NCBI GenBank assembly: GCA_017614995.1
Contig: JAGAAX010000051.1
Coordinates: 1-42,042, forward strand
DNA: 42,042 bases
Direction of reading: 5' to 3'
From: Spirochaetaceae bacterium
Lineage (GTDB): Bacteria; Spirochaetota; Spirochaetia; Treponematales; Treponemataceae
Each line of letters begins with the position of its first letter. Within the stretch, counting starts at the first letter, position 1. A program made the position numbers and the translations under genes. This document shows positions 6,878 through 15,279 of this stretch, in pieces. The notes beneath the pieces were generated by a model, which had not been told where the DNA came from, searched no databases, and saw only the letters and a list, made by a program, of their open reading frames with translations.

Positions 6878-7885
6878 ATGATTACTTTTTGGCAGCAGGA
6901 AAACGGAAAATTAGCAAAATGCGAAGACGATGCAATCGACCCGAAGAAAAAGCTCTGGGTTGATGCACGCTCAGTAACACGCGAAGACATACGCGTTCTT
7001 GAAGACGAATACGGCATTCAGAAAGACCATATTCTCGATATTCTTGACCAGGACGAGCTTTCGCGAATTGAAAAAGACGATGATTATGTTCTTATAATTA
7101 TGCGTCTGCCGGTTTTTGAGCCTGCAAACGACATAAGCTACTTTACAATTCCATTAGGTATAATTTTTTTAGAATCTACAATTATAACGATATGCTGGAC
7201 AGACTGCGAAGTGCTAAAAGACATAAGCACAAACAGAATCCGCAATTTAAGGCTGAATGACTTTCCGGCTTTTACAATTCAGATAATGAACAGGGCAGAC
7301 TCAACGTTCTTGCGCTATCTTAAAGAGATAAACAGACGGTCTGCCACAATTCAGACTGAAATGCTTGTTTCAATCAAAAACACTGAGCTGATTCACTTGC
7401 TCAACCTCGAAAAATCGCTCGTGTTTTTTACAACATCTTTGAAGAGCAATCAGCTTCTTCTTGAGAAAATCTCAAAGACGCGGCTTATTTCACTTGATGC
7501 TGACGACAAGGACTGGCTTGAGGACGTCGAAATAGACAACAGACAGGCTATTGAAATGGCAGACACTTACAGCGACATTCTTGCCGGAATGACAGAGGCT
7601 TTTGCGTCGGTTATCTCAAATAACATGAACATTGTAATGAAGCGTCTCACCGTAATTTCGCTTGTTATGGCTGTGCCGACGCTTATTACAAGCTTTTTCG
7701 GAATGAACGTGCCGCTGCCGTTTGAGAGAAGCGGCTGGATTGGCTGCATTGCAATAACAATAATCTGTTTTATTGCAGCTTTAGCCGGTTGGGTTTTAAT
7801 AGACGGAAAAAACACAAATTCAAGAAACAAAAAGCCGCCGAGACGCCACCGCCGCCGGCGCACTTCTTCCAGTTCAGAATCATAG
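6878..7885 (+). CDS. corA: CorA family magnesium/divalent cation transporter
   Basis: A 335-aa inner-membrane channel protein. The long cytoplasmic N-terminal domain (residues 1-265) is followed by two membrane helices: TVISLVMAVPTLITSFFGMNV, holding the family signature GMN, and WIGCIAITIICFIAALAGWVL. The loop after GMN (VPLPFERSG) replaces the usual MPE but is in range for the family. A strongly basic and serine-rich tail (PRRHRRRR then SSSS) ends the protein. CorA forms pentamers and imports Mg2+ (or Co2+/Ni2+). Its ribosome site (gagg) is weak and can be masked in the leader. Its stop codon abuts the stop codon of the convergent HD gene. Confidence 0.93.
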   Translation: MITFWQQENGKLAKCEDDAIDPKKKLWVDARSVTREDIRVLEDEYGIQKDHILDILDQDELSRIEKDDDYVLIIMRLPVFEPANDISYFTIPLGIIFLESTIITICWTDCEVLKDISTNRIRNLRLNDFPAFTIQIMNRADSTFLRYLKEINRRSATIQTEMLVSIKNTELIHLLNLEKSLVFFTTSLKSNQLLLEKISKTRLISLDADDKDWLEDVEIDNRQAIEMADTYSDILAGMTEAFASVISNNMNIVMKRLTVISLVMAVPTLITSFFGMNVPLPFERSGWIGCIAITIICFIAALAGWVLIDGKNTNSRNKKPPRRHRRRRTSSSSES

Positions 7886-8383
7886 TTATTTGCTGTGCCA
7901 CTGGCGTGCCTGATATTTTTGCAGTTTGAAAACTTCGGCAATTGAACAGAATTTATCAGCTACGCTAATAAGCCAGCCTTCTTTTGTCTTTGGACAGTGA
8001 AGGGTGAGCGGAAACATGTGGTTGATTATTATATCAGTTTCAATCTTGTTTATAGGAAAATCTCTTCTTGCGTTTGCGAGCGCAATCGCAGGGTGCTTAA
8101 AGCCATGCCAGCTTGGGCTAATCTGCTTGTTGTGCCAGTCATACAAAAAATAATCGTGGAGCAGCGCGCCGGTTATCAAAGATTTTTCGTCAACAGCAAG
8201 CTTCAAAAAGCAGGCAAGTTTCAGGCTTATTATTGCAACATTAAGGCAGTGGTCAAAAATAGAAGTATTGCCATGCTGAATATAATCTTTCGATTCCAGA
8301 ATGTGCGTTCTTTTTATAAGCTGTGCCAGAGTACAATCAAACAATTTTAATTGACTTATACTCAATTTTTTATGCGCTGTCAT
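7886..8383 (-). CDS. HD domain phosphohydrolase-like protein
   Basis: A 165-aa protein with HD-superfamily metal ligands: His in IFDHCLNVA, the HD pair in LLHDYFLYDWHN, then GFKHPAIAL and INHMFPL. The substrate is unknown; small HD proteins of this length are often nucleotide or phosphodiester hydrolases. The start is set at ATG 8383. An in-frame TTG at 8419 would add 12 residues, but those bases are a consensus promoter (TTGACA is the -35 box). It overlaps no gene but ends exactly where corA ends, convergently. Confidence 0.8.
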   Translation of the reverse strand: MTAHKKLSISQLKLFDCTLAQLIKRTHILESKDYIQHGNTSIFDHCLNVAIISLKLACFLKLAVDEKSLITGALLHDYFLYDWHNKQISPSWHGFKHPAIALANARRDFPINKIETDIIINHMFPLTLHCPKTKEGWLISVADKFCSIAEVFKLQKYQARQWHSK

Positions 8384-8390
8384 TAAACTG

Positions 8391-8419
8391 AAGATACGTT
8401 TTAGCTCTGCTTTTGTCAA
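8391..8419 (-). promoter_or_regulatory. Near-consensus promoter with leaderless geometry for the HD gene
   Basis: Minus strand: TTGACA (8419-8414), a 17-nt spacer, TATCTT (8396-8391), then 7 nt to the ATG at 8383. There is no ribosome site between. This is the clearest example in the window of a promoter that places the transcript start at the start codon. Confidence 0.7.
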
Positions 8420-8518
8420 TAATAAGTTGTACTATAAAAACTGTGCAATTAATTCTGGAACAAATGCCGAAAAAGCGTTACATTGAATACACTGAATAAA
8501 CAGATAGAAGAGGTCAAA

Positions 8519-9193
8519 ATGGAACAGTATAAACAGGAATTTATCAATTTTATGGTTGAATGCAATGTGCTTAAATTCGGCGAATTTACGCTGAAAAGCG
8601 GACGGAAGTCTCCGTTTTTTATGAACGCCGGAGCTTATGTTACAGGCTCACAGCTTTCACGTTTGGGCGAATATTATGCGCGCGCAATTCACGATGCTTA
8701 CGGCAACGACTTTGACGTGCTTTTCGGCCCGGCTTACAAAGGCATTCCGCTGAGCACTGCAACAGTAATTGCTTACAGCCGCCTTTTCAACAAAGAAATC
8801 AGATACTGTTCAAATCGAAAAGAAGCAAAAGACCATGGCGAGACAGGCATTTTGCTCGGCAGTCAGCTTAAAGACGGCGACCGCGTTGTTATAATCGAAG
8901 ATGTAACAACTTCGGGTAAATCTATAGAAGAAACATTCCCTATTTTGAAGGCACAGGCAAAAGTGGATATTAATGGGCTTATGGTTTCGCTCAACCGCAT
9001 GGAACGCGGCAAAGGCGAGAAATGCGCCCTTGACGAAATCACCGACCTTTACGGTTTTCCGGCTAAGGCAATTGTAACAATGAAAGAAGTTGTAGAATGT
9101 CTTTATAACAAGCCTTGTAACGGCCGCGTTCTCATCGACGACAAGATTAAAGCCGCAATTGATGCTTATTATGAGCAGTACGGTGCAAAATAA
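8519..9193 (+). CDS. pyrE: Orotate phosphoribosyltransferase
   Basis: A 224-aa enzyme that joins orotate to PRPP to give OMP in pyrimidine synthesis. It shows the PyrE N-terminal pattern (FGEFTLKSGRKSPFFMNAG), the GPAYKGIPL loop and the PRPP-binding signature VVIIEDVTTSGKS. The length is typical of the bacterial enzyme (about 210-225 aa). The ATG at 8519 has AGAGG 5-9 nt upstream; an earlier in-frame start at 8483 has none. The phosphodiesterase gene follows after 3 nt, in the same operon. Confidence 0.93.
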   Translation: MEQYKQEFINFMVECNVLKFGEFTLKSGRKSPFFMNAGAYVTGSQLSRLGEYYARAIHDAYGNDFDVLFGPAYKGIPLSTATVIAYSRLFNKEIRYCSNRKEAKDHGETGILLGSQLKDGDRVVIIEDVTTSGKSIEETFPILKAQAKVDINGLMVSLNRMERGKGEKCALDEITDLYGFPAKAIVTMKEVVECLYNKPCNGRVLIDDKIKAAIDAYYEQYGAK

Positions 9194-9196
9194 CAG

Positions 9197-9769
9197 ATGA
9201 AGCTTTTTGTTATTTCGGATATTCATGGAAGTGCCACAGCGTTCAACAAAGCGGTTGAAGCTTTTAACCGCGAGAACGCTTCGCTCATGGTTATCTGCGG
9301 AGATTATCTCAACCATGGGCCGAGAAATCCGCTGCCTGAAGGTCACGACACAAAAGCTCTTTCCGCTGCCTTAAACAGCATGAAAACCAAAATCTGCGGT
9401 GTGCGCGGCAACTGCGACAGCGAAGTTGACCAGATGATGCTCGATTTTCCTGTTACAGAAGCTTCCTGCCGTATAATGCTTTTCGGTTCGCCATGCTGTA
9501 CGGTTTTTGTTCATCATGGGCATTTGTACACGCCTGCAAAAGCGGCGGAAATCACAGAGCCGGGCACAATCATCGTGAGCGGTCACACGCATGTGCCGGT
9601 GCTTGACTACAGCCATGAACGCTATTTTGTAAACCCAGGCTCAATAAGTCTGCCAAAAGAAAACAGCGAACCCGGCTATGCCATAATTGAAACCGCTGAA
9701 AACGGCGCACTAAAAGAGATTTGTCTTAAAAAGCTTGACGGCACAAAATTTGCAAGTATAAGCCTTTAG
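9197..9769 (+). CDS. yfcE: YfcE/MJ0936-type metallophosphoesterase
   Basis: A 190-aa two-metal phosphodiesterase. Motifs are in order: SDIHG (residues 7-11), GDYLNHGPR, GNCD, VHHGH and SGHTHVP, then NPGSISLPK. E. coli YfcE is a 184-aa enzyme of the same layout that cleaves model phosphodiesters; the natural substrate is unclear. The ATG lies 3 nt after pyrE. The 6-bp inverted repeat AGGCAG/CTGCCT (9775-9803) lies in the short gap before the convergent ROK gene and may help termination. Confidence 0.88.
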   Translation: MKLFVISDIHGSATAFNKAVEAFNRENASLMVICGDYLNHGPRNPLPEGHDTKALSAALNSMKTKICGVRGNCDSEVDQMMLDFPVTEASCRIMLFGSPCCTVFVHHGHLYTPAKAAEITEPGTIIVSGHTHVPVLDYSHERYFVNPGSISLPKENSEPGYAIIETAENGALKEICLKKLDGTKFASISL

Positions 9770-9806
9770 GCGTGAGGCAGGGCACATGACCCGCGCTCTG
9801 CCTGTG

Positions 9807-10916
9807 CTACTTCTTTGCGATAAGGCGGCTGTCGAGGGCTTCGGTTTCGCAGTCGCTTACAAAAAGCTCTTCAAATACAAGACCGCATGCACCTTTTGAA
9901 GTTTCTTCCGGCTTTGAAGCTTCGGTTATGATTTCAACTTGCTGCAAATCAGGGTAGAACTGATATTGCTTGAGAAGATTCTTGATGCTGTTTTCAAAGT
10001 CTTTGGCATGAAAAGCTTCAAAACCGCTTATGAAAATCTTTTTTGCGTCAAAAACTGTAGAAAGATAGCTGAGCGTAATGGCTGTATTTTCAAGAAACTG
10101 CTTTGCAATTTCTTTGTTGGAACGTACCTCAAGGCGCTGTTCATAAGTCAGATAATTGCCCGTATTTTGAAGTTCCTTTACTTTGAAAAGAACCGGCATT
10201 TCACCTGCGCATCCATGTGCGCCGAGCATAGGTTTCCCATTAATAAAGAAAGACATACCGCCTGTAATTCTTGAAAAGCGGAGCGGGTCATTTTTGTCGT
10301 CAATAAAATGCTGAATAACCGTCATAAAGCAGTCGTATTCTTTGTTGAACGAAACTTTTCCCCAGCTCCAGCAGCGTATGTCATTTTCTACAAAAAGCGG
10401 AATGTTTCTGCCTTTTACGGAAATTTCTGAAGGCAGTGTGATGCTTTCCTTTATATTGAAAGGCACAGAACGGAGAATTGAGTTTTGCTTTGTGTCGCAG
10501 ATGCCGGGAATTGCAATAGCTGCGCCGGCAACTTCATAGTCTGAAGTTTCTAGCATTGGACATGCAGTGTTAAGGATAAAATCTGAAACCGATTTGATTT
10601 TGCTGTTCCATTTGTGTTTAAATACAATTGTTCCGGCAATATTGCATATTGTGAGAATCTGGTATTCTGGCTGAATCTCAATGCCGGCTGCAAATAATTT
10701 GTCCTCGCATAATCTTAGCGGAAGTTTTTTCAAGTTTGTCGGCTGTTCTTTAATCCAGCCTTCTCTAACCAAATACTGATAAATATGCGTGACCATGGCG
10801 CGGTCAATATCAAGTGTGCTTGCAATCCGGCTTCTTGTCATGTTCCTGTCTTGATAAACAAGCTTGAGCATCTGACAGATTTGTCTGTAATTTGTTTTTC
10901 CAAAAGAGATTCCCAT
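9807..10916 (-). CDS. ROK family transcriptional regulator
   Basis: A 369-aa protein with an N-terminal winged helix-turn-helix (residues about 8-70; MTRSRIASTLDIDRAMVTHIYQYLV) and a sugar-kinase/ROK domain. In the ROK part AGAAIAIPGICD and FVENDIRCWSWG are recognisable, and GAHGCAGEMP matches the GCxGE stretch. The usual CXCGXXGC zinc motif is not complete. Such proteins (NagC, Mlc, XylR types) repress sugar-use operons and respond to sugars or sugar phosphates. No sugar operon is adjacent, so its target is unknown. ATG 10916 is used because a promoter lies 7 nt upstream; an in-frame ATG at 10931 would lie over the -10 box. Confidence 0.83.
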   Translation of the reverse strand: MGISFGKTNYRQICQMLKLVYQDRNMTRSRIASTLDIDRAMVTHIYQYLVREGWIKEQPTNLKKLPLRLCEDKLFAAGIEIQPEYQILTICNIAGTIVFKHKWNSKIKSVSDFILNTACPMLETSDYEVAGAAIAIPGICDTKQNSILRSVPFNIKESITLPSEISVKGRNIPLFVENDIRCWSWGKVSFNKEYDCFMTVIQHFIDDKNDPLRFSRITGGMSFFINGKPMLGAHGCAGEMPVLFKVKELQNTGNYLTYEQRLEVRSNKEIAKQFLENTAITLSYLSTVFDAKKIFISGFEAFHAKDFENSIKNLLKQYQFYPDLQQVEIITEASKPEETSKGACGLVFEELFVSDCETEALDSRLIAKK

Positions 10917-10923
10917 GGGCTTT

Positions 10924-10952
10924 ATTATCACAGTTTACTGCTGTTTTTGCAA
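10924..10952 (-). promoter_or_regulatory. Leaderless-type promoter for the ROK regulator
   Basis: Minus strand: TTGCAA (10952-10947), a 17-nt spacer, GATAAT (10929-10924), then 7 nt to ATG 10916. The dinucleotide TG one base before the -10 hexamer adds an extended -10 element. Confidence 0.6.
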
Positions 10953-10964
10953 TAAGAATTCTGG

Positions 10965-11717
10965 CTAAGACGAAACGCCAAGACCAAATAAGGCAAAGTC
11001 GCCCTTTACAGGGTCATCTTGCCAAACCTGCCTAAGCTCTCCGGTTAAAAGCTCGGCTGTTTTTCTTGTGGCTTTTGCGTCAGGCGGAATAAGACCGAGT
11101 TTTATTGATTCGTCAAGAACATGAACATCTAAAGGAATTATGAGCTTTTCTTTTGGATACCACTGCCAGAAGCCTCTGTCTACGCAGGAGTTTGTTCTGA
11201 CCATCCAGCGCGCAAACATGCAGAGCCGCTTTTTTGCAGAAGTTCTGCCTTTCGGCACAATAGCACAGCCGTCAAAAATTTCTGAGAGAATGTCGATTAT
11301 GTGCTTTTCGGGGTTTTGCTGATAGCGCGCTTTTACACATTCTCCGAGACTTCCGTAAGTGCATAAAATGTCTTGCAGCGCACAGAAAAGGCAGGTCAAA
11401 TCTTTGTATGAATAAAATCTATAGAATTTGTCGCAAGTCTCTTTTCCACATGGAATAAAACCGCTTTTAAAAGCGCCGCTTTTGAGCCATTCATTTATTC
11501 CGCCGGAATTATCTGCAAGATTCAGTATTGTTTCGATTTTAGGCAGAAACTGCTTTCTGCTGCCAAAAGAAAGCATAGCCGCTATAAAAGCCGCTGTTTC
11601 GGCATTCGGCTCGTCGTCGTATTTCCACAAAAAAAAGCTCGGGTCGCCGGAAATAAATTCCGGTTTTTCGTATTTATCAGCAATAATTTTTAGTTTTTCA
11701 ATTAATGACTGTTCCAT
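10965..11717 (-). CDS. DUF2400 / TIGR02757 family protein
   Basis: A 250-aa conserved protein of unknown function. Family-like segments include FIAAMLSFGSRKQFLPKIE near residue 45, MFARWMVRTNSCVDRGFW near 165 and IIPLDVHVLDESIKLGL near 195. The family is widespread in Bacteroidetes and Spirochaetes, and its helical pattern resembles HhH-GPD DNA glycosylases. That link is from memory and would need a structure comparison. The gene starts 2 nt after the stop of the upstream GGDEF gene, so the two are probably co-transcribed and translationally coupled. Confidence 0.75.
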   Translation of the reverse strand: MEQSLIEKLKIIADKYEKPEFISGDPSFFLWKYDDEPNAETAAFIAAMLSFGSRKQFLPKIETILNLADNSGGINEWLKSGAFKSGFIPCGKETCDKFYRFYSYKDLTCLFCALQDILCTYGSLGECVKARYQQNPEKHIIDILSEIFDGCAIVPKGRTSAKKRLCMFARWMVRTNSCVDRGFWQWYPKEKLIIPLDVHVLDESIKLGLIPPDAKATRKTAELLTGELRQVWQDDPVKGDFALFGLGVSS

Positions 11718-11719
11718 TT

Positions 11720-13675
11720 TTAGCTTTTCATAAGCTGACCGATGCCTGCAAGATTTCTGTGACGTTTGCGTTTTGCCTTGTAAAGGTTTGTGTCAGCTTT
11801 TACTAAAAGAGTTTCAAGTTCATTGTTTGCTTCGTTAAATTCACATGCGCCGATACTTATAGACATTTTGAACGGAAGCGATGTTTCTTCGTTCCATTTT
11901 TCACAGGCTTTGTCCAGTCTTGTTCTAATAGACTTTATATTTGATTTTTTCATGTCAAAAGCAACAACTACAAATTCGTCGCCGCCTATGCGTGCAATAA
12001 TGTCTGTCTCTCTGAATACTCTCTGGAAAATTTCTGTTTCAGCTAAAATCGCTTCGTCACCGACATCATGCCCGAATGTGTCGTTGATTTTTTTCAAGCC
12101 GTCCATGTCGCCGTAAATTACAAGCCCTGTCCGCTTGTTTTGCGTAGCATTCTGAATTTTTGTTGAAGCATAGCGGACTAAGCCGCGCCTGTTAAAGATG
12201 CCGGTCATTTCGTCTGTAAGAGAAATTGTGTTAAGAGTCAGGTTCTGCTCTTCAAGGTTGCGGTTCAGTTTCTGCAAAGATTTAAGCTCTTCGTTTCTGT
12301 CGGTGAACGCATAGGCAGAAGCAAAAATGCGCGAGAACGTAGACTGAAACATTTCGTAAATAATACTGAAGAAAGAACCTTTGCTCACAAGGAAATAACC
12401 GAATTGAATATGCTCGTGGTAAAGCGGCATAAAAATTGCGGTGTGCTCGCCGTCATTAAAAAGCTCATCAGGATAAAGCTGCTTTCTTGGGTCAAATTTT
12501 TTATTAGGCGGAATTTCAATATGCTTATTTTCGTTAAAGCCCATAAAAACTGTGACTTCTTCAGGCGGAATAAATGTTATGTCTTGGTCTATGTATATTG
12601 GCGAAGGATAAAGACACAGGCAGAATTCCTTGATGTCAAACTGAAGCAAAGACTGCTTGAGCGTTTTCTGAAGCTGATTGAGCGTTATTTCTGCATTAAG
12701 CCCGTCCTCAAAATAGCGCAGACAGTTAATCTGGTATCTTAAGTCAAGCGGCTCCATTATAAGCTTGTGGCGCACAGAAGAAATGTCCTGTGTGTTGTTG
12801 CAGCCGCATGAATGGCGCAGATGCAGAATTGTCTTTATCTTTGTGAGCTTTGGAACGGACTTGCCTTCGTTCATCTGATAAGCATAATCTACCGCCAGTT
12901 TGAGCTGCGTTAAAAGCCGCTGGTTTACGGTAGAAAGCTCCATAAGGTTGTTTGTTTCAATTGCAATATCGTCATAGCCGGTTACTATAACATTGTCAGG
13001 TACATTTATTCCAATTGAAGAAAAATAATGGATGCAGCCCTGAGCCATATCGTCATTAAGTGAAACAACCGCGTCAAAGTTTAAATCTTCTTTTGAGTGA
13101 TAATCGCTGAAACATTGATAGCCTGACAAATAAGAGAAATTGCCGTAAAAGACTAAATCTTCATAAAACGGAACATTGTGCTTTGCCAGAATGTCTTTGA
13201 AAAATTGAATTAAGTCGATTGATTCCTGCGATATATTCTTTGCAGAAAGAAGCGCTATACGGCGGCATTTGTGCTTTTCGATTAAGTGTGTGATAAGCTC
13301 GGCAAAGCCTGAGCGGTTGTCTGTAATTATGCTTGGAATTTCCGGCAGGTCTGTACCTACACTGACTATAGGAAATTCTCCGAGCGCCTTGATTCTTTTT
13401 GCGAAATTTTCAGGCCCTATATGGTGGCACTGTGTATTTGCCATTACAACAAGCGCATCAATGTTTTTGTCTGTTATAAGAGGGTAGAGTTTCCAGAATT
13501 GATATGTAAATTTACCGAAGTTGCCGTTAATTTCCCTTAATGGAAGAACAACGAGTTCTGCACCATAAATTTTACAGGCTTCTGCTGTGTAGTTTATGAT
13601 TGAGTCAGAGAAAGTCGATTCTATGTTGTGGATCAGAAGCCCTATTCTTAGCGGCTTTTTATTAATTTTAATCAT
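11720..13675 (-). CDS. LacI/PurR-like ligand-binding domain fused to GGDEF (second paralogue)
   Basis: A 651-aa paralogue of the protein at 2434-4389, with the same length and order of parts. The LacI-type sensor (LRIGLLIHNIESTFSDSIINY; VTGYDDIAIETNNLMELSTVNQ; LRHSCGC) has no helix-turn-helix or membrane segment. The C-terminal cyclase has FNRRGLVRY, GDMDGLKKINDTFGHDVGD and an intact RIGGDEF (first Gly near residue 564), with RETD upstream as a feedback site. The ligands of the two paralogues probably differ, since identity is concentrated in the cyclase and a few sensor motifs. It is followed by the DUF2400 gene with a 2-nt gap and is transcribed away from DUF368. Confidence 0.85.
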   Translation of the reverse strand: MIKINKKPLRIGLLIHNIESTFSDSIINYTAEACKIYGAELVVLPLREINGNFGKFTYQFWKLYPLITDKNIDALVVMANTQCHHIGPENFAKRIKALGEFPIVSVGTDLPEIPSIITDNRSGFAELITHLIEKHKCRRIALLSAKNISQESIDLIQFFKDILAKHNVPFYEDLVFYGNFSYLSGYQCFSDYHSKEDLNFDAVVSLNDDMAQGCIHYFSSIGINVPDNVIVTGYDDIAIETNNLMELSTVNQRLLTQLKLAVDYAYQMNEGKSVPKLTKIKTILHLRHSCGCNNTQDISSVRHKLIMEPLDLRYQINCLRYFEDGLNAEITLNQLQKTLKQSLLQFDIKEFCLCLYPSPIYIDQDITFIPPEEVTVFMGFNENKHIEIPPNKKFDPRKQLYPDELFNDGEHTAIFMPLYHEHIQFGYFLVSKGSFFSIIYEMFQSTFSRIFASAYAFTDRNEELKSLQKLNRNLEEQNLTLNTISLTDEMTGIFNRRGLVRYASTKIQNATQNKRTGLVIYGDMDGLKKINDTFGHDVGDEAILAETEIFQRVFRETDIIARIGGDEFVVVAFDMKKSNIKSIRTRLDKACEKWNEETSLPFKMSISIGACEFNEANNELETLLVKADTNLYKAKRKRHRNLAGIGQLMKS

Positions 13676-13829
13676 CGGTTTTACTCTGAGGAAAAAATCA
13701 AGAACCTCTGAACATTATCGGCAGAAAGTGTCAAATTCCCCTTTATTGAATTATCTATGGTTTTTGAGAGATATGCAAGTCATTTTGCCTTAAGTTTATG
13801 TTGTGAAATGCCAAGAAAATGTGTCGGGC

Positions 13830-13858
13830 TTGTTTTTAGGCTGATTTTCTTTTATAGT
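13830..13858 (+). promoter_or_regulatory. Leaderless-type promoter for the DUF368 gene
   Basis: TTGTTT (13830-13835), a 17-nt spacer, TATAGT (13853-13858), then 7 nt to the ATG at 13866. No ribosome site is visible before the ATG. Confidence 0.6.
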
Positions 13859-13865
13859 TCTGCGT

Positions 13866-14738
13866 ATGGAAATGTTAAAGCTTTTTTTTGCAGGTATTGT
13901 TGTCGGTATTGCCAATGTTATTCCGGGTGTTTCAGGCGGAACAATGGCAGTTATTCTTGGGGTTTATGACCATCTTATTTCTATTATATCTTTCAATATT
14001 AAAAAGATTTTCGCCGACTGGAAATTCTGGCTGCCACTTGGTATCGGCATGGCGGCAGGCATTCTGCTTTTCAGCAAATTTGTGAATTTTCTTTTTGAAA
14101 GATACCCTGTCTATACATGCTTTTTCTTTGCAGGCTTAATCGTAGGCAGTCTGCCGATGATTTACAAACGCTGCGTCAATGCGGAACAAAACCAGAAGCT
14201 GCCTTCTTTTGGTGTCTGCGTGTGCATTATTGCGGCTTTTGCGCTGATGATTTTTCTTGCCTTGTTTAATCAGGAATCTTTGTCAGAAGGTGCGGCTTAT
14301 ACAGAGCTTACGCTTTCTCTTGGAATAAAGCTGCTTGCAGGCGGTGCACTTGCCGCAATCGCAATGATTATTCCGGGCATTTCGGGTTCTTTTTTAATGC
14401 TTGTGCTCGGCATTTACGCCACAATTATTGCGGCTGTTGCTGACTTAAATGTTATGATTATGCTGCCTGTTGCGGTTGGTGTTGTTATCGGACTTTTTTC
14501 CGGGGCAGGGCTTGTCCGCGTTTTAATGGCAAAAATTCCGTTCCATACTTATGGTGTTATTTTGGGCTTAATTGCCGGCTCAATTCTAGCGGTTGTTCCT
14601 GCAAAAGAATGCGCCGCTCTTATCAGCTCCGGCAGCGCACCTGCACTGCTTGTTGTTCTTGTTTCTTTGGTGTGCTTTGCGGCAGGTTTTGTGCTTGCGT
14701 TCTGCCAGAAACCAGAAACCGCGCACCCCGCTGAATGA
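13866..14738 (+). CDS. DUF368 integral membrane protein
   Basis: A 290-aa membrane protein with about eight hydrophobic helices. Both internal repeats carry the glycine-rich signature of the family: ANVIPGVSGGTMAVILGVY at residues 16-34 and AMIIPGISGSFLMLVLGIY at about 167-185. This double motif marks the DUF368 family; members in other bacteria have been reported as undecaprenyl-phosphate flippases (PopT). The assignment to lipid-carrier recycling is by family knowledge, not by anything specific here. The ATG at 13866 has no ribosome site and sits just after a -10 box. Confidence 0.85.
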   Translation: MEMLKLFFAGIVVGIANVIPGVSGGTMAVILGVYDHLISIISFNIKKIFADWKFWLPLGIGMAAGILLFSKFVNFLFERYPVYTCFFFAGLIVGSLPMIYKRCVNAEQNQKLPSFGVCVCIIAAFALMIFLALFNQESLSEGAAYTELTLSLGIKLLAGGALAAIAMIIPGISGSFLMLVLGIYATIIAAVADLNVMIMLPVAVGVVIGLFSGAGLVRVLMAKIPFHTYGVILGLIAGSILAVVPAKECAALISSGSAPALLVVLVSLVCFAAGFVLAFCQKPETAHPAE

Positions 14739-14762
14739 TAAGACTAATTAGTAGCCCGAACT

Positions 14763-14884
14763 TCGAATTTTTAAGATTGCGGTGGCTGAGCGTAGTCGAA
14801 GCCACAATAAAATTGAAAATCGGTTATTTCGACTTCGCTCAATAACCGGTTTTCGCTAAAAAAGTACGAATTTTAAAAATTCGA
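14763..14884. repeat. Composite inverted-repeat element, copy 1
   Basis: Outer arms TTCGAATTTTTAA (14763-14775) and TTAAAAATTCGAA (14872-14884) enclose two hairpins: GTGGCT...AGCCAC (14782-14805) and CGGTTATT...AATAACCG (14821-14848). The loops of the two hairpins (TGAGCGTAGTCGA and TCGACTTCGCTCA) are themselves complementary at 12 of 13 positions. The inner part recurs inverted at 20839-20905. It lies between the DUF368 gene and the convergent DUF4298 gene. Confidence 0.7.
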
Positions 14885-14920
14885 AATTGAGGGTAGTAGA
14901 TAACACTACCACGAAAAGAT

Positions 14921-15205
14921 TTATTCAGTCTCTTCCAGCATCTCAAGCATTCCTTTGTTGCGCTCAAGAATATTGTAAATACCGTCCTCAGAAAGCACGC
15001 CGCGTTTCAGTTCTGCCGGAAAAAGCCCGGCTTCGTCCATGGCAAAATCTTTTTTCCATTGCGGACTTGCATAATATTCTTCAAGCTTTTGAATTTCAGG
15101 CTGAAATTCCTTAAATTCGGCAATCTTTTCATCAAGCAGGTCAAGCATTCCGCGTGCCCTTTCAAGAATCAGTTCCATCTGATAAACATGCTGCGGTAAT
15201 TCCAT
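14921..15205 (-). CDS. DUF4298 family small protein
   Basis: A 94-aa acidic, largely helical protein: YQMELILERARGMLDLLDEKI, a YYASPQWKKDF stretch and DGIYNILERNKGMLEMLEE. This pattern fits the DUF4298 family, whose function is unknown. There is no signal or membrane segment. The ATG at 15205 has a clear ribosome site (agaggaaa) 4-11 nt upstream. It stands alone, divergent from the thioesterase. Confidence 0.75.
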   Translation of the reverse strand: MELPQHVYQMELILERARGMLDLLDEKIAEFKEFQPEIQKLEEYYASPQWKKDFAMDEAGLFPAELKRGVLSEDGIYNILERNKGMLEMLEETE

Positions 15206-15279
15206 GATATTTCCTCTTATTGCAGATTTTGTGATATTAGCATAATATGTAGCACAATTTAAAGATTAGTGGGGAAGCA

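Noticed and set aside
8384-8419. TTG start of the HD protein at 8419
   Set aside because: The bases form a near-consensus promoter (TTGACA, 17 nt, TATCTT), and ATG 8383 lies 7 nt after it.
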